Program-made: the position numbers and the translations under genes
The notes under the pieces: model-generated
What the model saw: the letters and a program-made list of their open reading frames with translations, nothing else
What the model was told of the DNA's origin: nothing
Database searches by the model: none
Assembly: GCF_047344985.1 (NCBI RefSeq)
Contig: NZ_CP178861.1
Span: 1,612,001 to 1,676,000, forward strand
Length of the DNA stretch: 64,000 nt
Direction of reading: 5' to 3'
Origin: Bdellovibrio sp047344985
GTDB lineage: Bacteria > Bdellovibrionota > Bdellovibrionia > Bdellovibrionales > Bdellovibrionaceae
Part shown: positions 42,947 to 52,417 of the stretch, in pieces
How positions within the stretch are numbered: position 1 is the first letter of the stretch
Layout of the letters: each line of letters begins with the position of its first letter

Positions 42947-43486
42947 GCCTAAATCCGTTTCGGATAATTGTTCTCCGTCAATTTGAGATTGATCTTGTCA
43001 CGAGTTTCTTGGTTCATCTGACATTAATAGCGTGGTTTGTTGTATCATTCTCCGTTGACCTCTTCGGCAAAGTTCAAAGACTCCAAGAAGAAAATATTGA
43101 GAGCCGAAGATTATGAATGGTGGTCTCGCACAGAGGTTCACTTAGAGTCATTTGCCTTTTCATTTTTGTTTGTGAAATGTCTCAAATTGAGAATTAAAAC
43201 AAACAAGAGTATGTATAAACAAACAAAAAATAGCCTAATTGGACCCGCAGTGTCTCGCACTTAATTATTGGAAATTACTAGTGAATAACAATGTGGTCGA
43301 GTCGTAAGAGCTTTTTTCCAGGGGCTATGGTATTCTAGATATATCAAATACAGGAATCATTTCCTGTTCGCTTTTTAAGTCTTTTTTTCGACTGATTCAA
43401 AAAAAGATCTCTCGGGGATTCGCCCGAGCACGGGATGAAAAAAACTGAATACAGTAAGAAAGGGTCGAGATGCGACAGGGTGTCTT
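42947..43486. other. 540-bp noncoding stretch before the SMR transporter
   Basis: No convincing gene. ACAGGAA-TCAT-TTCCTGT (43350-43367) is a perfect 7-bp hairpin followed by T-rich DNA, a possible terminator or operator. CTCGGG-GATTCG-CCCGAG (around 43412-43429) is a perfect 6-bp hairpin, and TCG-AGATG-CGA follows near the ATG. These could form a leader RNA for the SMR gene. It does not match a guanidine riboswitch class that I can recall. Confidence 0.5.
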
Positions 43487-43903
43487 ATGGCATACGCATA
43501 TCTGGCAGCAGCCATTATCTTTGAGGTATTGGGAACAATCACAATGAAATATTCGGAGGGATTCACAAAGGTGGTTCCAATCATACTCACGCTGGTATGT
43601 CATGGAATCTGCTTTGTGGCTCTCGCCGTTGCTTTGAAATCACTTCCTATCAGCATGGTCTATGCAATTTGGGCCGGCGTAGGAACAGCAATGATGGCTC
43701 TTATTGGGCTTATGATGTTTAACGAACCACTGCCTTTGCAGAAAGTTTTAGCGACAAGTCTTATTATCGCGGGTGTTGTCTTGTTGAATATCGCTGATAA
43801 AAAACCTGCTGAAGAGCAAGTGGCTAAAGTTGAAGCTACAAAAGTTATTAAACAGAAACCTTCTTCGACGGTGGAAGTTACTCCGCAAAGAAATTCTGGT
43901 TAG
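43487..43903 (+). CDS. Small multidrug resistance (SMR) transporter, EmrE/Qac type
   Basis: A 138-residue protein: four helices over the first ~105 residues, then a Lys/Glu/Val-rich cytoplasmic tail longer than usual (family ~105-110). The conserved membrane Glu13 (AAAIIFEVLGT), SEGFTKVVP and YAIWAGVGTAMM (Trp62) are present. The sequence is nearer EmrE (drug efflux) than Gdx/SugE (guanidinium). It exchanges H+ for cationic compounds as a dimer. The ribosome site is weak. Confidence 0.9.
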   Translation: MAYAYLAAAIIFEVLGTITMKYSEGFTKVVPIILTLVCHGICFVALAVALKSLPISMVYAIWAGVGTAMMALIGLMMFNEPLPLQKVLATSLIIAGVVLLNIADKKPAEEQVAKVEATKVIKQKPSSTVEVTPQRNSG

Positions 43904-43923
43904 TATCTCCAATTTGAAAATTG

Positions 43924-43960
43924 AGCCAATTCCATCATCAATGGTGGGATTGGCTTTTTT
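43924..43960. terminator. Bidirectional terminator between the SMR and FMN-reductase genes
   Basis: AGCCAATTCCATCAT pairs with ATGGTGGGATTGGCT and is followed by TTTTTT on the plus strand. It ends the SMR transcript; its right side lies in the last codons of the convergent FMN-reductase gene. Confidence 0.75.
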
Positions 43961-44552
43961 GTTGTTCTTCGAAGAACTCTCCGAGCCTATCAAATGGCGT
44001 TTCTGTTCTTGAAGCGTAGTGAATAAAATCGCTGATTATTTTTGTAAGCAGTTGCAGTTGTTTGGGGTCTTTGAGTTTGTCGTTTTCATCGAAAGCTTCG
44101 TCAGCATGCGCGACGCCGAAGTAGTCGGGGTAAACGAAAGCTCCGAGGATGTGAAACGGAACGCGGTCGTGAATATTACCGCGAACGGCTCCGAGGCGTC
44201 CTGGCGAGGCTCCTATCAAGCAAATCTGCTTTCTTCTGACGGGAACAGGGTCTAAGCGCGAAAGCCAGTCAATGGCGTTTTTAAAAGTTCCAGGCATGCT
44301 GCCGTTGTATTCGGGACTGGAGATGATCACAGCGTCGGCTTCTTCAAATTTTTTTGCGAGCTTTAAAACTCCCTCGGGAATACCGTAGAATTCTTCAATA
44401 TCACCGTTAAACATGGGCATGGGGAATTCGTTGAACTCATGAAGCTCGACATCATGAAGCTGCATGGATTCGACTATTTCAGCGGCGATGCGGATAAGCT
44501 TCTTGTTATAAGAACCTCGGCGTAAAGAGGCTGCAAAAAGAAAGATCTTCAT
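43938..44552 (-). CDS. NADPH-dependent FMN reductase family protein
   Basis: About 204 residues from the ATG at 44552, which follows GCGAGGTG; a GTG at 44570 is also in frame. Flavodoxin-like fold: MKIFLFAASLRRGSYNKKLI (phosphate-binding loop), ADAVIISSPEYNGSMPGTFK (the SPEYN motif), NAIDWLSRLDPVPVRRKQIC, LIGASPGRLGAVRG. It reduces FMN or quinones with NAD(P)H. The C-terminal ~20 residues extend beyond the core fold. Confidence 0.9.
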   Translation of the reverse strand: MKIFLFAASLRRGSYNKKLIRIAAEIVESMQLHDVELHEFNEFPMPMFNGDIEEFYGIPEGVLKLAKKFEEADAVIISSPEYNGSMPGTFKNAIDWLSRLDPVPVRRKQICLIGASPGRLGAVRGNIHDRVPFHILGAFVYPDYFGVAHADEAFDENDKLKDPKQLQLLTKIISDFIHYASRTETPFDRLGEFFEEQQKSQSHH

Positions 44553-44724
44553 GGGCGCACCTCGCTTCACTTAATTCTCATAAACAGACATGTTTTTCGG
44601 AACTAAATTACAAATTTCATTTTAAAATACATGTTTTTATATTTTCTTTATATCCATCCCTTCTCATTTTATGCGTCCTTGAGGCTGTCAGCTCTAAACT
44701 GCGGTTATACAAAGGACAGTTTCT

Positions 44725-46416
44725 ATGAGCTTTACTTCAGCGGACCTTGTTCAGGTCATTCTTACGTTAGGCGCGATTCTCATTTTCACGCCACTTCTTG
44801 GCAGTTATATGGCGCATGTTTTCCAGGGGGAAAAAACGTGGCTTTCTTCAATTCTTCGCCCTCTCGAAATTCTTACTTATAAAATTTCTGGCGTTAAAGA
44901 AAATGATGAGATGGACTGGAAGCAATATTCTTTGTCGCTTCTTTGTTTCAATATTATAGGAGTTGTTTTCGTGATGCTGCTTCAGATGTTGCAGGCGTCA
45001 CTTCCTTTAAATCCTCAAGCATTTCCGAATACGTCATGGCATCTCGCCTTTAACACAGCAGTGAGCTTTGTCACGAATACGAACTGGCAGGCATACTCCG
45101 GTGAAAATACACTGAGCTATTTGACCCAAATGTTGGGGTTGGGCGTGCAGAACTTTGTGAGCGCAGCGACGGGATTTGGAGTTTTTTTGGCGTTCACTCG
45201 CGGGATTGCCCGACGTCAGGTAACGGGTTTAGGAAACTTTTGGGTGGACCTCACCCGTGCCACGGTTCATGTTCTTTTGCCTCTGAGTTTTGTCTTGTCT
45301 TTGTTTCTTGTAGGCGAAGGAGTTGTGCAAAACTTTTCTGCTTATAAAACTGTTAAGACGGTGGAGGGCGCAGAACAAATTCTTCCACAAGGACCTGCGG
45401 CTTCGCAAATTGCGATTAAGCAATTGGGTTCCAATGGCGGTGGCTTCTTTGGAGTCAACAGCGCGCACCCTTATGAGAATCCGACTCCTTGGAGTAACTT
45501 CCTTGAGATGGTTTCGTTGATTCTATTGGCCGCTGCGAGCACATACACCTTTGGTGTAATGGTAGGCTCAAGAAAGCAGGGATGGGTTCTTTTTTCGGCG
45601 ATGATGGCCATTCTAATTGTGATGTTGTCGCTGTCGTTATGGTCTGAATACAGTCCGAATCCCTACGTCGGCCAAGCGGCACTGATGGAAGGAAAAGAAA
45701 CTCGCCTCGGTGTTACGAACAGTGTCTTGTGGTCCGTGCTTACAACTTCGGCTTCCAACGGTTCCGTGAATTCGATGCATAGCTCTTTGTCTCCACTTTC
45801 CGGAGGCATTGCTATGGTTAATATGATGTTAGGCGAAGTGGTGTTTGGCGGCGTAGGTGCAGGCATGTACGGCATGCTTTTGTTCGTGATTCTCACAGTT
45901 TTTATCTCAGGTTTGATGGTCGGGCGCACGCCAGAGTATTTGGGTAAAAAAATTGAAGCCAAAGAAATTATTTGGATTGTCATTGGTGTTCTCGCACCCT
46001 GTGTGACGATTTTAATATTGAGCGCGGTGGCGATCCGTATTCCTCAGGGACTCGCCGGGCTCGGTCATCAGGGACCTCACGGTCTTAGTGAAGTTCTTTA
46101 TGCTTACACGTCAGGAGCAGCCAATAACGGAAGTGCGTTCGGAAGTTTGACTGTGAATACTCCCTTTTACAATGTGACTATGGCTTTAGCGATGTTGATC
46201 GGCCGTTTTGCCATCATTTTTCCCGTGCTGGCTGTAGCTGGAAGTCTTGCTGAGAAAAAGTTTTCTCCTCCGTCGCTGGGAACTTTTCGCACGGATTCTG
46301 TTTTGTTTGTTGTGATTCTTTGTGCCGTGATTGTGATTGTCGGAGCACTCACGTTCTTTCCCGCTCTTTCATTGGGGCCTATCTTAGAGCACTTATTGAT
46401 GTTGAGAGGGCAGTAG
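44725..46416 (+). CDS. kdpA: Potassium-transporting ATPase subunit A
   Basis: A 563-residue K+ channel-like subunit. Selectivity-loop segments: SFVTNTNWQAYSGENTLSYL, QLGSNGGGFFGVNSAHPYEN, LTTSASNGSVNSMHSSLSPL, SGAANNGSAFGSLTVNTPFY. Length is normal. No kdpF-like peptide is visible upstream. In the 130-bp leader, ACATGTTTTT occurs twice (44588-44597, 44629-44638), a possible KdpE site. First gene of kdpABCDE; kdpB follows 8 bp later. Confidence 0.97.
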   Translation: MSFTSADLVQVILTLGAILIFTPLLGSYMAHVFQGEKTWLSSILRPLEILTYKISGVKENDEMDWKQYSLSLLCFNIIGVVFVMLLQMLQASLPLNPQAFPNTSWHLAFNTAVSFVTNTNWQAYSGENTLSYLTQMLGLGVQNFVSAATGFGVFLAFTRGIARRQVTGLGNFWVDLTRATVHVLLPLSFVLSLFLVGEGVVQNFSAYKTVKTVEGAEQILPQGPAASQIAIKQLGSNGGGFFGVNSAHPYENPTPWSNFLEMVSLILLAAASTYTFGVMVGSRKQGWVLFSAMMAILIVMLSLSLWSEYSPNPYVGQAALMEGKETRLGVTNSVLWSVLTTSASNGSVNSMHSSLSPLSGGIAMVNMMLGEVVFGGVGAGMYGMLLFVILTVFISGLMVGRTPEYLGKKIEAKEIIWIVIGVLAPCVTILILSAVAIRIPQGLAGLGHQGPHGLSEVLYAYTSGAANNGSAFGSLTVNTPFYNVTMALAMLIGRFAIIFPVLAVAGSLAEKKFSPPSLGTFRTDSVLFVVILCAVIVIVGALTFFPALSLGPILEHLLMLRGQ

Positions 46417-46424
46417 GAGTTTTT

Positions 46425-48512
46425 ATGAGTTCATCATCCACTTTTTCAGATAAATCCATTGTTAAACAAGCTTTCAAAGATAGTTTCGTCAAACTTGATC
46501 CGCGAGTGCAATATAAAAATCCTGTTATGATGATCACGTGGTTAGGAGCTTTGGTTGTAACCTTGGTTGTTATTCAGAGAATGACTTCAGGAAACAGTTT
46601 TAGTTTTGAATTGCAGCTGGCTTTATGGCTTTGGTTCACCGTTTTGTTTGCGAATTTTTCTGAGGCCTTGGCGGAAGGGCGTGGAAAAGCCCAGGCTGAG
46701 TCGATGAAGAAAACACGATCTCATACAATGGCCCGTAAGCTTTTGAATGGTAAAGAAGAAAGCATTGTATCGTTGTCATTGCGAAAAGGTGATAGTGTTG
46801 TTTGTGAGGCCGGTGACGTGATCCCAGGTGACGGAGAAATCATAGAAGGAATTGCGACCGTGGATGAATCCGCGATTACTGGTGAATCAGCGCCGGTCGT
46901 GCGTGAAGCCGGAGGCGATCGTAGTGCAGTGACCGGAGGAACGCGCGTGATCAGCGATAAAATTATTATTCGTATCACAGCAGATCCAGGTCATAGCTTT
47001 TTAGATCGTATGATCAGTCTGGTTGAGGGAGCCAAACGACAAAAGACTCCGAATGAAATTGCCTTGGGGATTTTGCTGGTGTCTTTAACGTTGGTATTTA
47101 TGCTGGCCGTGGTTACTTTGAAGTTCTTTGCTGACTACTCGGCAAAAGCTGCGGGCCAGGATTTATCGCACGTTGTGACGGTTCCTGTTTTAATTGCGTT
47201 ATTAGTTTGTCTAATTCCCACGACCATCGGTGGACTTTTAAGCGCGATTGGCATTAGCGGTATGGATCGTCTTATTCGGAAAAACGTGATTGCAAAAAGT
47301 GGACGTGCTGTGGAAGCGGCCGGAGATATTGACGTTTTGATGTTAGATAAAACCGGAACGATCACGTTAGGAAATCGTATGGCCAGCGATTTTATTGCGG
47401 CTCCCGGTGTGAGTTTGGAAGCCTTGGCTGAAGCTTCTCAGTTAGCTTCTTTGAGTGATGAAACTCCTGAAGGGCGCTCGATTGTGGTTTTGGCGAAACA
47501 AAAATTTTCTCTGCGCGCCCAGAATTTAGATCCTCATCATGCTCAGTTTGTTCCCTTTACAGCGCAAACTCGAATGAGCGGCATTGATATTCACAGCTCT
47601 GCGGGAATGAGATCTTTGCGTAAGGGAGCCGGGGATGCCATTCAAAAACACGTAGAGTCTTTGGGGGGACATTTTCCATCTGAGATCAAACACTCCGTTG
47701 AGACGATTGCACGCCAAGGCGGAACACCTCTGGTTGTGTGCGAGGATAGTCATGTTTTAGGAGTGATTCATCTTAAAGACATCGTAAAAGGTGGGATTCG
47801 CGAACGTTTTGCTGAGCTTCGTCGTATGGGAATTCGCACCGTGATGGTCACAGGAGATAATCCGTTAACGGCGGCGGCGATTGCAGCGGAAGCAGGTGTT
47901 GATGATTATATCGCACAGGCCACTCCAGAAACAAAACTGCAAAGAATTCGTGAAGAGCAGTCCAAAGGTCATCTGGTGGCCATGACGGGTGATGGAACAA
48001 ACGATGCTCCAGCGCTGGCTCAAGCGGATGTCGGTGTCGCGATGAATACGGGAACGCAAGCGGCTCGTGAAGCGGGGAATATGGTGGATCTGGATTCCAA
48101 TCCTACAAAGCTTATTGAAATTGTCGAGACCGGAAAGCAGTTGCTGATGACACGCGGATCTCTCACGACATTTAGCATTGCCAATGACGTTGCAAAATAT
48201 TTTGCGATTATTCCAGCGATGTTTGCCGGGCTCTATGCCGTCAACGGCGGCCTCACGGGTCCTTTGGGGGCGTTGAATGTGATGGAATTAAAATCTCCGC
48301 AAAGTGCAGTATTGAGTGCTGTCATTTTTAACGCCTTAATTATTATTGCGTTGGTGCCGTTGGCTTTACGTGGAGTGAAGTATCGTGCAATGGGGGCGAA
48401 TCTTATCTTGCAACGCAATTTAGTGATCTATGGTTTGGGGGGAATGATCGTTCCCTTTATCGGAATTAAAATTATTGATGTGCTCATTGTGAGTATGGGG
48501 TTGGTCCAATGA
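46425..48512 (+). CDS. kdpB: Potassium-transporting ATPase subunit B
   Basis: A 695-residue P-type ATPase, ATG at 46425 with TAGGAG upstream. The phosphorylated Asp (~307) is in MLDKTGTITLGNR; the TGES loop is DESAITGESAPVV; MVTGDNPLTAAAIAAEAGVD and MTGDGTNDAPALAQADVGVA form the hinge. It powers K+ uptake through KdpA. Overlaps kdpC by 4 bp. Confidence 0.98.
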   Translation: MSSSSTFSDKSIVKQAFKDSFVKLDPRVQYKNPVMMITWLGALVVTLVVIQRMTSGNSFSFELQLALWLWFTVLFANFSEALAEGRGKAQAESMKKTRSHTMARKLLNGKEESIVSLSLRKGDSVVCEAGDVIPGDGEIIEGIATVDESAITGESAPVVREAGGDRSAVTGGTRVISDKIIIRITADPGHSFLDRMISLVEGAKRQKTPNEIALGILLVSLTLVFMLAVVTLKFFADYSAKAAGQDLSHVVTVPVLIALLVCLIPTTIGGLLSAIGISGMDRLIRKNVIAKSGRAVEAAGDIDVLMLDKTGTITLGNRMASDFIAAPGVSLEALAEASQLASLSDETPEGRSIVVLAKQKFSLRAQNLDPHHAQFVPFTAQTRMSGIDIHSSAGMRSLRKGAGDAIQKHVESLGGHFPSEIKHSVETIARQGGTPLVVCEDSHVLGVIHLKDIVKGGIRERFAELRRMGIRTVMVTGDNPLTAAAIAAEAGVDDYIAQATPETKLQRIREEQSKGHLVAMTGDGTNDAPALAQADVGVAMNTGTQAAREAGNMVDLDSNPTKLIEIVETGKQLLMTRGSLTTFSIANDVAKYFAIIPAMFAGLYAVNGGLTGPLGALNVMELKSPQSAVLSAVIFNALIIIALVPLALRGVKYRAMGANLILQRNLVIYGLGGMIVPFIGIKIIDVLIVSMGLVQ

Positions 48513-49048
48513 AAAACTTCATTATTTCTATCAAGATATTTATCGTTCTCAGTTTGATGACCGGTGTGCTTTATCCCTTAGCGGTGACGGGTGTGGGGCA
48601 GCTGTTTTTTTCTTATAAAGCCAATGGGTCCCTTCTTGAAAAGGAGGGACGTCCCGTGGGGTCAGAGTTGATTGCGCAAAAGTTTGTAAATCCCAAATAT
48701 TTTTGGCCGCGTCCTTCGGCAGGTGATTATGCCACAGTGGCATCAGGAGCTTCTAATGCCTCTCCTACGAGTGAAAACTTAAAAAAAGCTGTGCTGCAAA
48801 GAAAAGCTCAAGGGTTGAGCCATGAGATGTTATTTACTTCAGGGAGCGGGTTGGACCCGCATATTTCACCTGAAGCTGCGAAGGATCAAGTGCAACGCAT
48901 TGTTCAAGAACGCAAGTTGTCGCAAGAACAAACAGTGCTAGTTGAAAAGCTGATAGAGGATTACACTGAAGGTCGTCAAGGAGGCCTTCTCGGCGAAAAA
49001 AGGGTGAACGTACTAAAACTCAATCTCGCCTTGGATAAGCAATTATGA
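48509..49048 (+). CDS. kdpC: Potassium-transporting ATPase subunit C
   Basis: A 179-residue subunit with one N-terminal membrane helix (FIVLSLMTGVLYPLAVTGVG) and a soluble domain (GSELIAQKFVNPKYFWPRPS, ASNASPTSENLKKAVLQRKA, LFTSGSGLDPHISPEAAKDQ). It stabilises the KdpFABC complex. 4-bp overlaps on both sides show coupled translation. Confidence 0.96.
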   Translation: MKNFIISIKIFIVLSLMTGVLYPLAVTGVGQLFFSYKANGSLLEKEGRPVGSELIAQKFVNPKYFWPRPSAGDYATVASGASNASPTSENLKKAVLQRKAQGLSHEMLFTSGSGLDPHISPEAAKDQVQRIVQERKLSQEQTVLVEKLIEDYTEGRQGGLLGEKRVNVLKLNLALDKQL

Positions 49049-51726
49049 GTGATGACTATCGTCCCAATCCCGATCGGATTCTGGAGGGGATCAAGAAAGA
49101 AGAAGAGAAAAAAGACCGAGGTCATTTTCGCATTTTCTTTGGGATGTGTCCTGGGGTCGGAAAAACTTATGCGATGTTAAAAGCCGCTATTGAACAAGTC
49201 CGTCAGGGTGCGGATCTTGTTGTTGGGGTGGTCGAAACTCATGGGCGTAAGGAGACAGAAGAGCTTCTTGCGGGATTAGAAGTAATTCCTCGTCGAAAAA
49301 TCATTTATAAAGACACGGTTCTTGAAGAAATGGATATCGATGCGATCTTACGAAGAAAGCCTAAAATTGTTTTAGTTGATGAGTTGGCTCACACCAATGT
49401 TCCGGGTTCACGACATCCTAAACGTTATCAAGATGTCATTGAACTTCTCGATGCGGGAATTGACGTTTATTCAACCGTGAATGTTCAGCATATTGAAAGC
49501 CGTGCGGATTTGGTTCAGCAAATAACCAGTGTTCGCATCAATGAGCGAATTCCTGATTCCATTTTAGATATGGCCAATCAAATTGAGCTCATTGATATTA
49601 CGGCTCAAGGTCTTTTAAAGCGGATGAAGGAAGGGAAAGTTTATCAAGGTGACCGGGCTGTTCGGGCTGAAGAGAATTTTTTCCGCGAAACTCATTTGAC
49701 GGCTTTGCGTGAGTTGGCCCTTCGCTATACGGCAGAAAGGGTTGATCAGGATTTGCAAGATCAAATGGTCGTACAGCAAATCGTGGGACCTTGGAATACA
49801 CAAGAACGTTTGCTTGTGGCCGTCAGTCACAGTCCCTATTCGGGAAGACTGATTCGGGCGACTCGTCGCATGGCTTACAGTTTGGAAGCTCCTTGGATTG
49901 CTTTGCATATTGATACCGGGGACCGGTTGAATGACGAAGATCAGGCAATGCTCATCAAAAATCTTGCGTTAGCCCGTGAACTGGGAGCCGAGGTGATTTC
50001 TCTGCGAAATTCGAATATCGCTGAAGCCATTCGTCTGATTTCGCATGAGCGCAACGTCACGCAAATTATCATGGGTCGCCCTCAACGTCATTGGTGGGAA
50101 GTTCTCAAAGGCCAAGGATCTTTGTTAGATCAACTTGTTGGAAAAAGCAGTACTGTGGACGTTCACATCATTCGTCAAGAAGACGGACCTCGGCGAAAGA
50201 TATGGAAATGGACGCCGCCTGGCTTTGATGCCGCAGGCGTTGCGTATTGGTATTCGTTTTGTTTTATCGTTGGCATTAGTTTTTTAAATGGTCTTCTTGC
50301 GCCTTACGTCGGTTATCGTTCTGTTGGATTCATATATCTCATGGCGATGATGATGATCGGTCTGGTGGCAAGCCAAGGCCCAATTCTTTTCGCCGCAGCT
50401 TTGAGTGCTCTCGTCTGGAATTATTTTTTTATTCCTCCGCGTATGACATTTGCAATTTCCGCTCCCGAAGACGTTATGATGTGTCTGGCCTATTTCTTGG
50501 TCGCACTTTTATGTGGTGTTTTGGCGGCGCGCATTCGCAGTCGTGATAAAGATCTGGAGGGACGGGAGCAGCGCACGCGAAGTCTTTATGAGTTGGTCCG
50601 TGAGTTTTCTTCATCGCTGACTATTCTGGATGTGTGTTTAGCGGCTTCACAAAGTCTTGAAGGGCTTTTGAATGGAAAAATTAAAATTATTCTAGCTGAC
50701 GAAGAAGGAAAACTGTTACGCAAGTCTTTTAATGATCTTAAGGTGGATGATAAAGATTTCGCATTGGCATTGTGGTCATTTGAAAATGGAAAAAATGCCG
50801 GATGGAAAACAGAGACTTTATCTGAGTCGCGCTGCTTGAGTTTACCGTTGAAGGCCAAAGAAAAGACTGTTGGCGTTTTGTTGTTCTATCCACGGGAAAA
50901 AGCGGTGATGTCCCTCGATCAGCAGAATTTTCTGGAAAATGTTTGTGCTCAGACGGGAATGGCTTTAGATCGCATGCGACTCCAGCAAAAATCTGAAAAA
51001 ATGAAACTCTTAGAAGCTTCTGAAAATTTGCATCAGGCTTTATTGAACTCGGTTTCTCATGAATTGCGAACTCCGTTAACGTCTATTATTGGTTCGGCTT
51101 CAGCGGTGATGGATAAGAAAGTTTTTGCTCAGGAAAATGTGCGAGAACAACTGGTTCAAGATATCATTGATTCTTCTTTGAGACTCAATCAGGTGGTCGA
51201 AAATCTTTTGGATATGTCACGTCTGAATTCCGGGGCTTTGCGTTTAAGACGGGAATGGGTGGACCTCGTTGATCTTCTTTCTGGCATTCCTGCAAAGCTT
51301 GGGCGACTGGCGGCGCACCACAAGCTGATTATACAGAGCGATGCAGGATCTTGCTATGCTCAGGTGGATGAAAAACTTTTTGAGCATGTGTTATTAAATC
51401 TTCTGAGCAATGCAGTTCGCTATGCTCCGCCAGAGACGGAAATTTCTTTGGAATTAGAGCAGGAAGATAAAAAGATTTTCTTAAGAGTGAAAGATCAAGG
51501 TCCTGGAATTCCCTCGCAAAGCTTGCAGCAGATTTTTGAAGCTTTTTATCGGGTGCCAGGAAGCGCAACAGGCGGAGTGGGGTTAGGCCTTGCTATCGTG
51601 AAAGCTCTTGTTGAAGCCCATGGTGGTCGCGTTTATGCTCAGAACAGGCGGGAAACAACAGGTGCAGAGTTTGTGATTGAACTTCCTTACGAAAGACCGC
51701 CTCAGGCTTTGCAGGAGGGATCATGA
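49045..51726 (+). CDS. kdpD: Osmosensitive K+ channel histidine kinase
   Basis: An 893-residue sensor kinase. An N-terminal KdpD domain carries Walker A GMCPGVGKTYAML (33-45) and VDELAHTNVPGSRHPKRYQD; a Usp domain (~250-370); four membrane helices (~395-500); a GAF-like region; the His in NSVSHELRTPLTSIIG (~670); HATPase N and G boxes (LLNLLSNAVRYAP, DQGPGIPSQ, GVGLGLAIVKALVEAHGG). It senses low K+ and phosphorylates KdpE. Confidence 0.97.
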   Translation: MSDDYRPNPDRILEGIKKEEEKKDRGHFRIFFGMCPGVGKTYAMLKAAIEQVRQGADLVVGVVETHGRKETEELLAGLEVIPRRKIIYKDTVLEEMDIDAILRRKPKIVLVDELAHTNVPGSRHPKRYQDVIELLDAGIDVYSTVNVQHIESRADLVQQITSVRINERIPDSILDMANQIELIDITAQGLLKRMKEGKVYQGDRAVRAEENFFRETHLTALRELALRYTAERVDQDLQDQMVVQQIVGPWNTQERLLVAVSHSPYSGRLIRATRRMAYSLEAPWIALHIDTGDRLNDEDQAMLIKNLALARELGAEVISLRNSNIAEAIRLISHERNVTQIIMGRPQRHWWEVLKGQGSLLDQLVGKSSTVDVHIIRQEDGPRRKIWKWTPPGFDAAGVAYWYSFCFIVGISFLNGLLAPYVGYRSVGFIYLMAMMMIGLVASQGPILFAAALSALVWNYFFIPPRMTFAISAPEDVMMCLAYFLVALLCGVLAARIRSRDKDLEGREQRTRSLYELVREFSSSLTILDVCLAASQSLEGLLNGKIKIILADEEGKLLRKSFNDLKVDDKDFALALWSFENGKNAGWKTETLSESRCLSLPLKAKEKTVGVLLFYPREKAVMSLDQQNFLENVCAQTGMALDRMRLQQKSEKMKLLEASENLHQALLNSVSHELRTPLTSIIGSASAVMDKKVFAQENVREQLVQDIIDSSLRLNQVVENLLDMSRLNSGALRLRREWVDLVDLLSGIPAKLGRLAAHHKLIIQSDAGSCYAQVDEKLFEHVLLNLLSNAVRYAPPETEISLELEQEDKKIFLRVKDQGPGIPSQSLQQIFEAFYRVPGSATGGVGLGLAIVKALVEAHGGRVYAQNRRETTGAEFVIELPYERPPQALQEGS

Positions 51727-52415
51727 AAGACGGTGTGAAAAGAGTTCTAGTCATTGATGACGAAGCCTCTATTCGTAAGCTTCTGAGGGTGAGCCTTGAA
51801 GCCAATAGCTATCATGTTGATGAAGCGACTCAAGCTCGTGAGGGATTGTCGTTGGTGGCGTCACTTCGACCTGATCTCGTGCTTTTGGATTTGGGTCTGC
51901 CTGATATGACGGGCTTAGAAGTTCTTAAAGAAATTCGTGGATGGTCGCAAGTTCCCGTGATCGTGTTAACGGTGCAGGACTCCGACAATGATAAAATCAA
52001 CGCCTTGGATGGCGGAGCCGATGATTACATCACGAAACCTTTTAGTGTTCCTGAACTTTTAGTGCGTATGCGAGTGGCTTTGCGGCATTCGCAACAAGCT
52101 TTTTCGGATAAGACGGATTTGGTAAGTGGTCCAGTGAAAGTCGATCTTCCCGGTCACACGGTGACGGTGGAAGGGGAGCACGTGAAGCTGACCGCCACAG
52201 AATTTAATATTTTAAAGGTTCTTATGAAACATAAGGGAAAAGTAGTCACTCATCGCATGCTTCTTAATGAAGTATGGGGGCCACAATCGGTGGAGCATAC
52301 GCATTACCTGCGCGTTTATGTGGGAGCGTTAAGGAAGAAATTAAAACTGCGTGAGAGTACGCCTGAAGTGATTATCACAGAAGCCGGTGTAGGCTACCGG
52401 CTTCTGGATTTATAG
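51723..52415 (+). CDS. kdpE: KDP operon response regulator
   Basis: A 230-residue OmpR-family regulator. The receiver has VLVIDDEASIRKLL, the phosphorylated Asp56 in LVLLDLGLPDMTGLEVL, and IVLTVQDSDNDKINALDGGA. The winged-helix DNA-binding domain is VKLTATEFNILKVLMKHKGK to YLRVYVGALRKKLKL. It activates kdp under K+ limitation. Its stop is 2 bp from the convergent next gene. Confidence 0.97.
   Translation: MKDGVKRVLVIDDEASIRKLLRVSLEANSYHVDEATQAREGLSLVASLRPDLVLLDLGLPDMTGLEVLKEIRGWSQVPVIVLTVQDSDNDKINALDGGADDYITKPFSVPELLVRMRVALRHSQQAFSDKTDLVSGPVKVDLPGHTVTVEGEHVKLTATEFNILKVLMKHKGKVVTHRMLLNEVWGPQSVEHTHYLRVYVGALRKKLKLRESTPEVIITEAGVGYRLLDL
52378..52406. terminator. 11-bp hairpin in the end of kdpE, possible terminator
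   Basis: CAGAAGCCGGT (52378-52388) pairs perfectly with ACCGGCTTCTG (52396-52406) around a 7-base loop, within the last codons of kdpE. There is no T-run on either strand, so termination is uncertain. Confidence 0.4.
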
Positions 52416-52417
52416 AA

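Noticed and set aside
43037..43264. 75-aa open frame after the rRNA operon
   Set aside because: No ribosome site, no recognisable family, and odd composition in a noncoding stretch. Treated as chance.
42947..43486. Guanidine riboswitch before the SMR gene
   Set aside because: Hairpin loops do not carry the ACGR loops of class II or the conserved blocks of class I or III, and the protein is nearer EmrE than Gdx.
44571..44724. kdpF before kdpA
   Set aside because: Short ATG frames here end after a few codons and no hydrophobic 29-aa peptide is seen.
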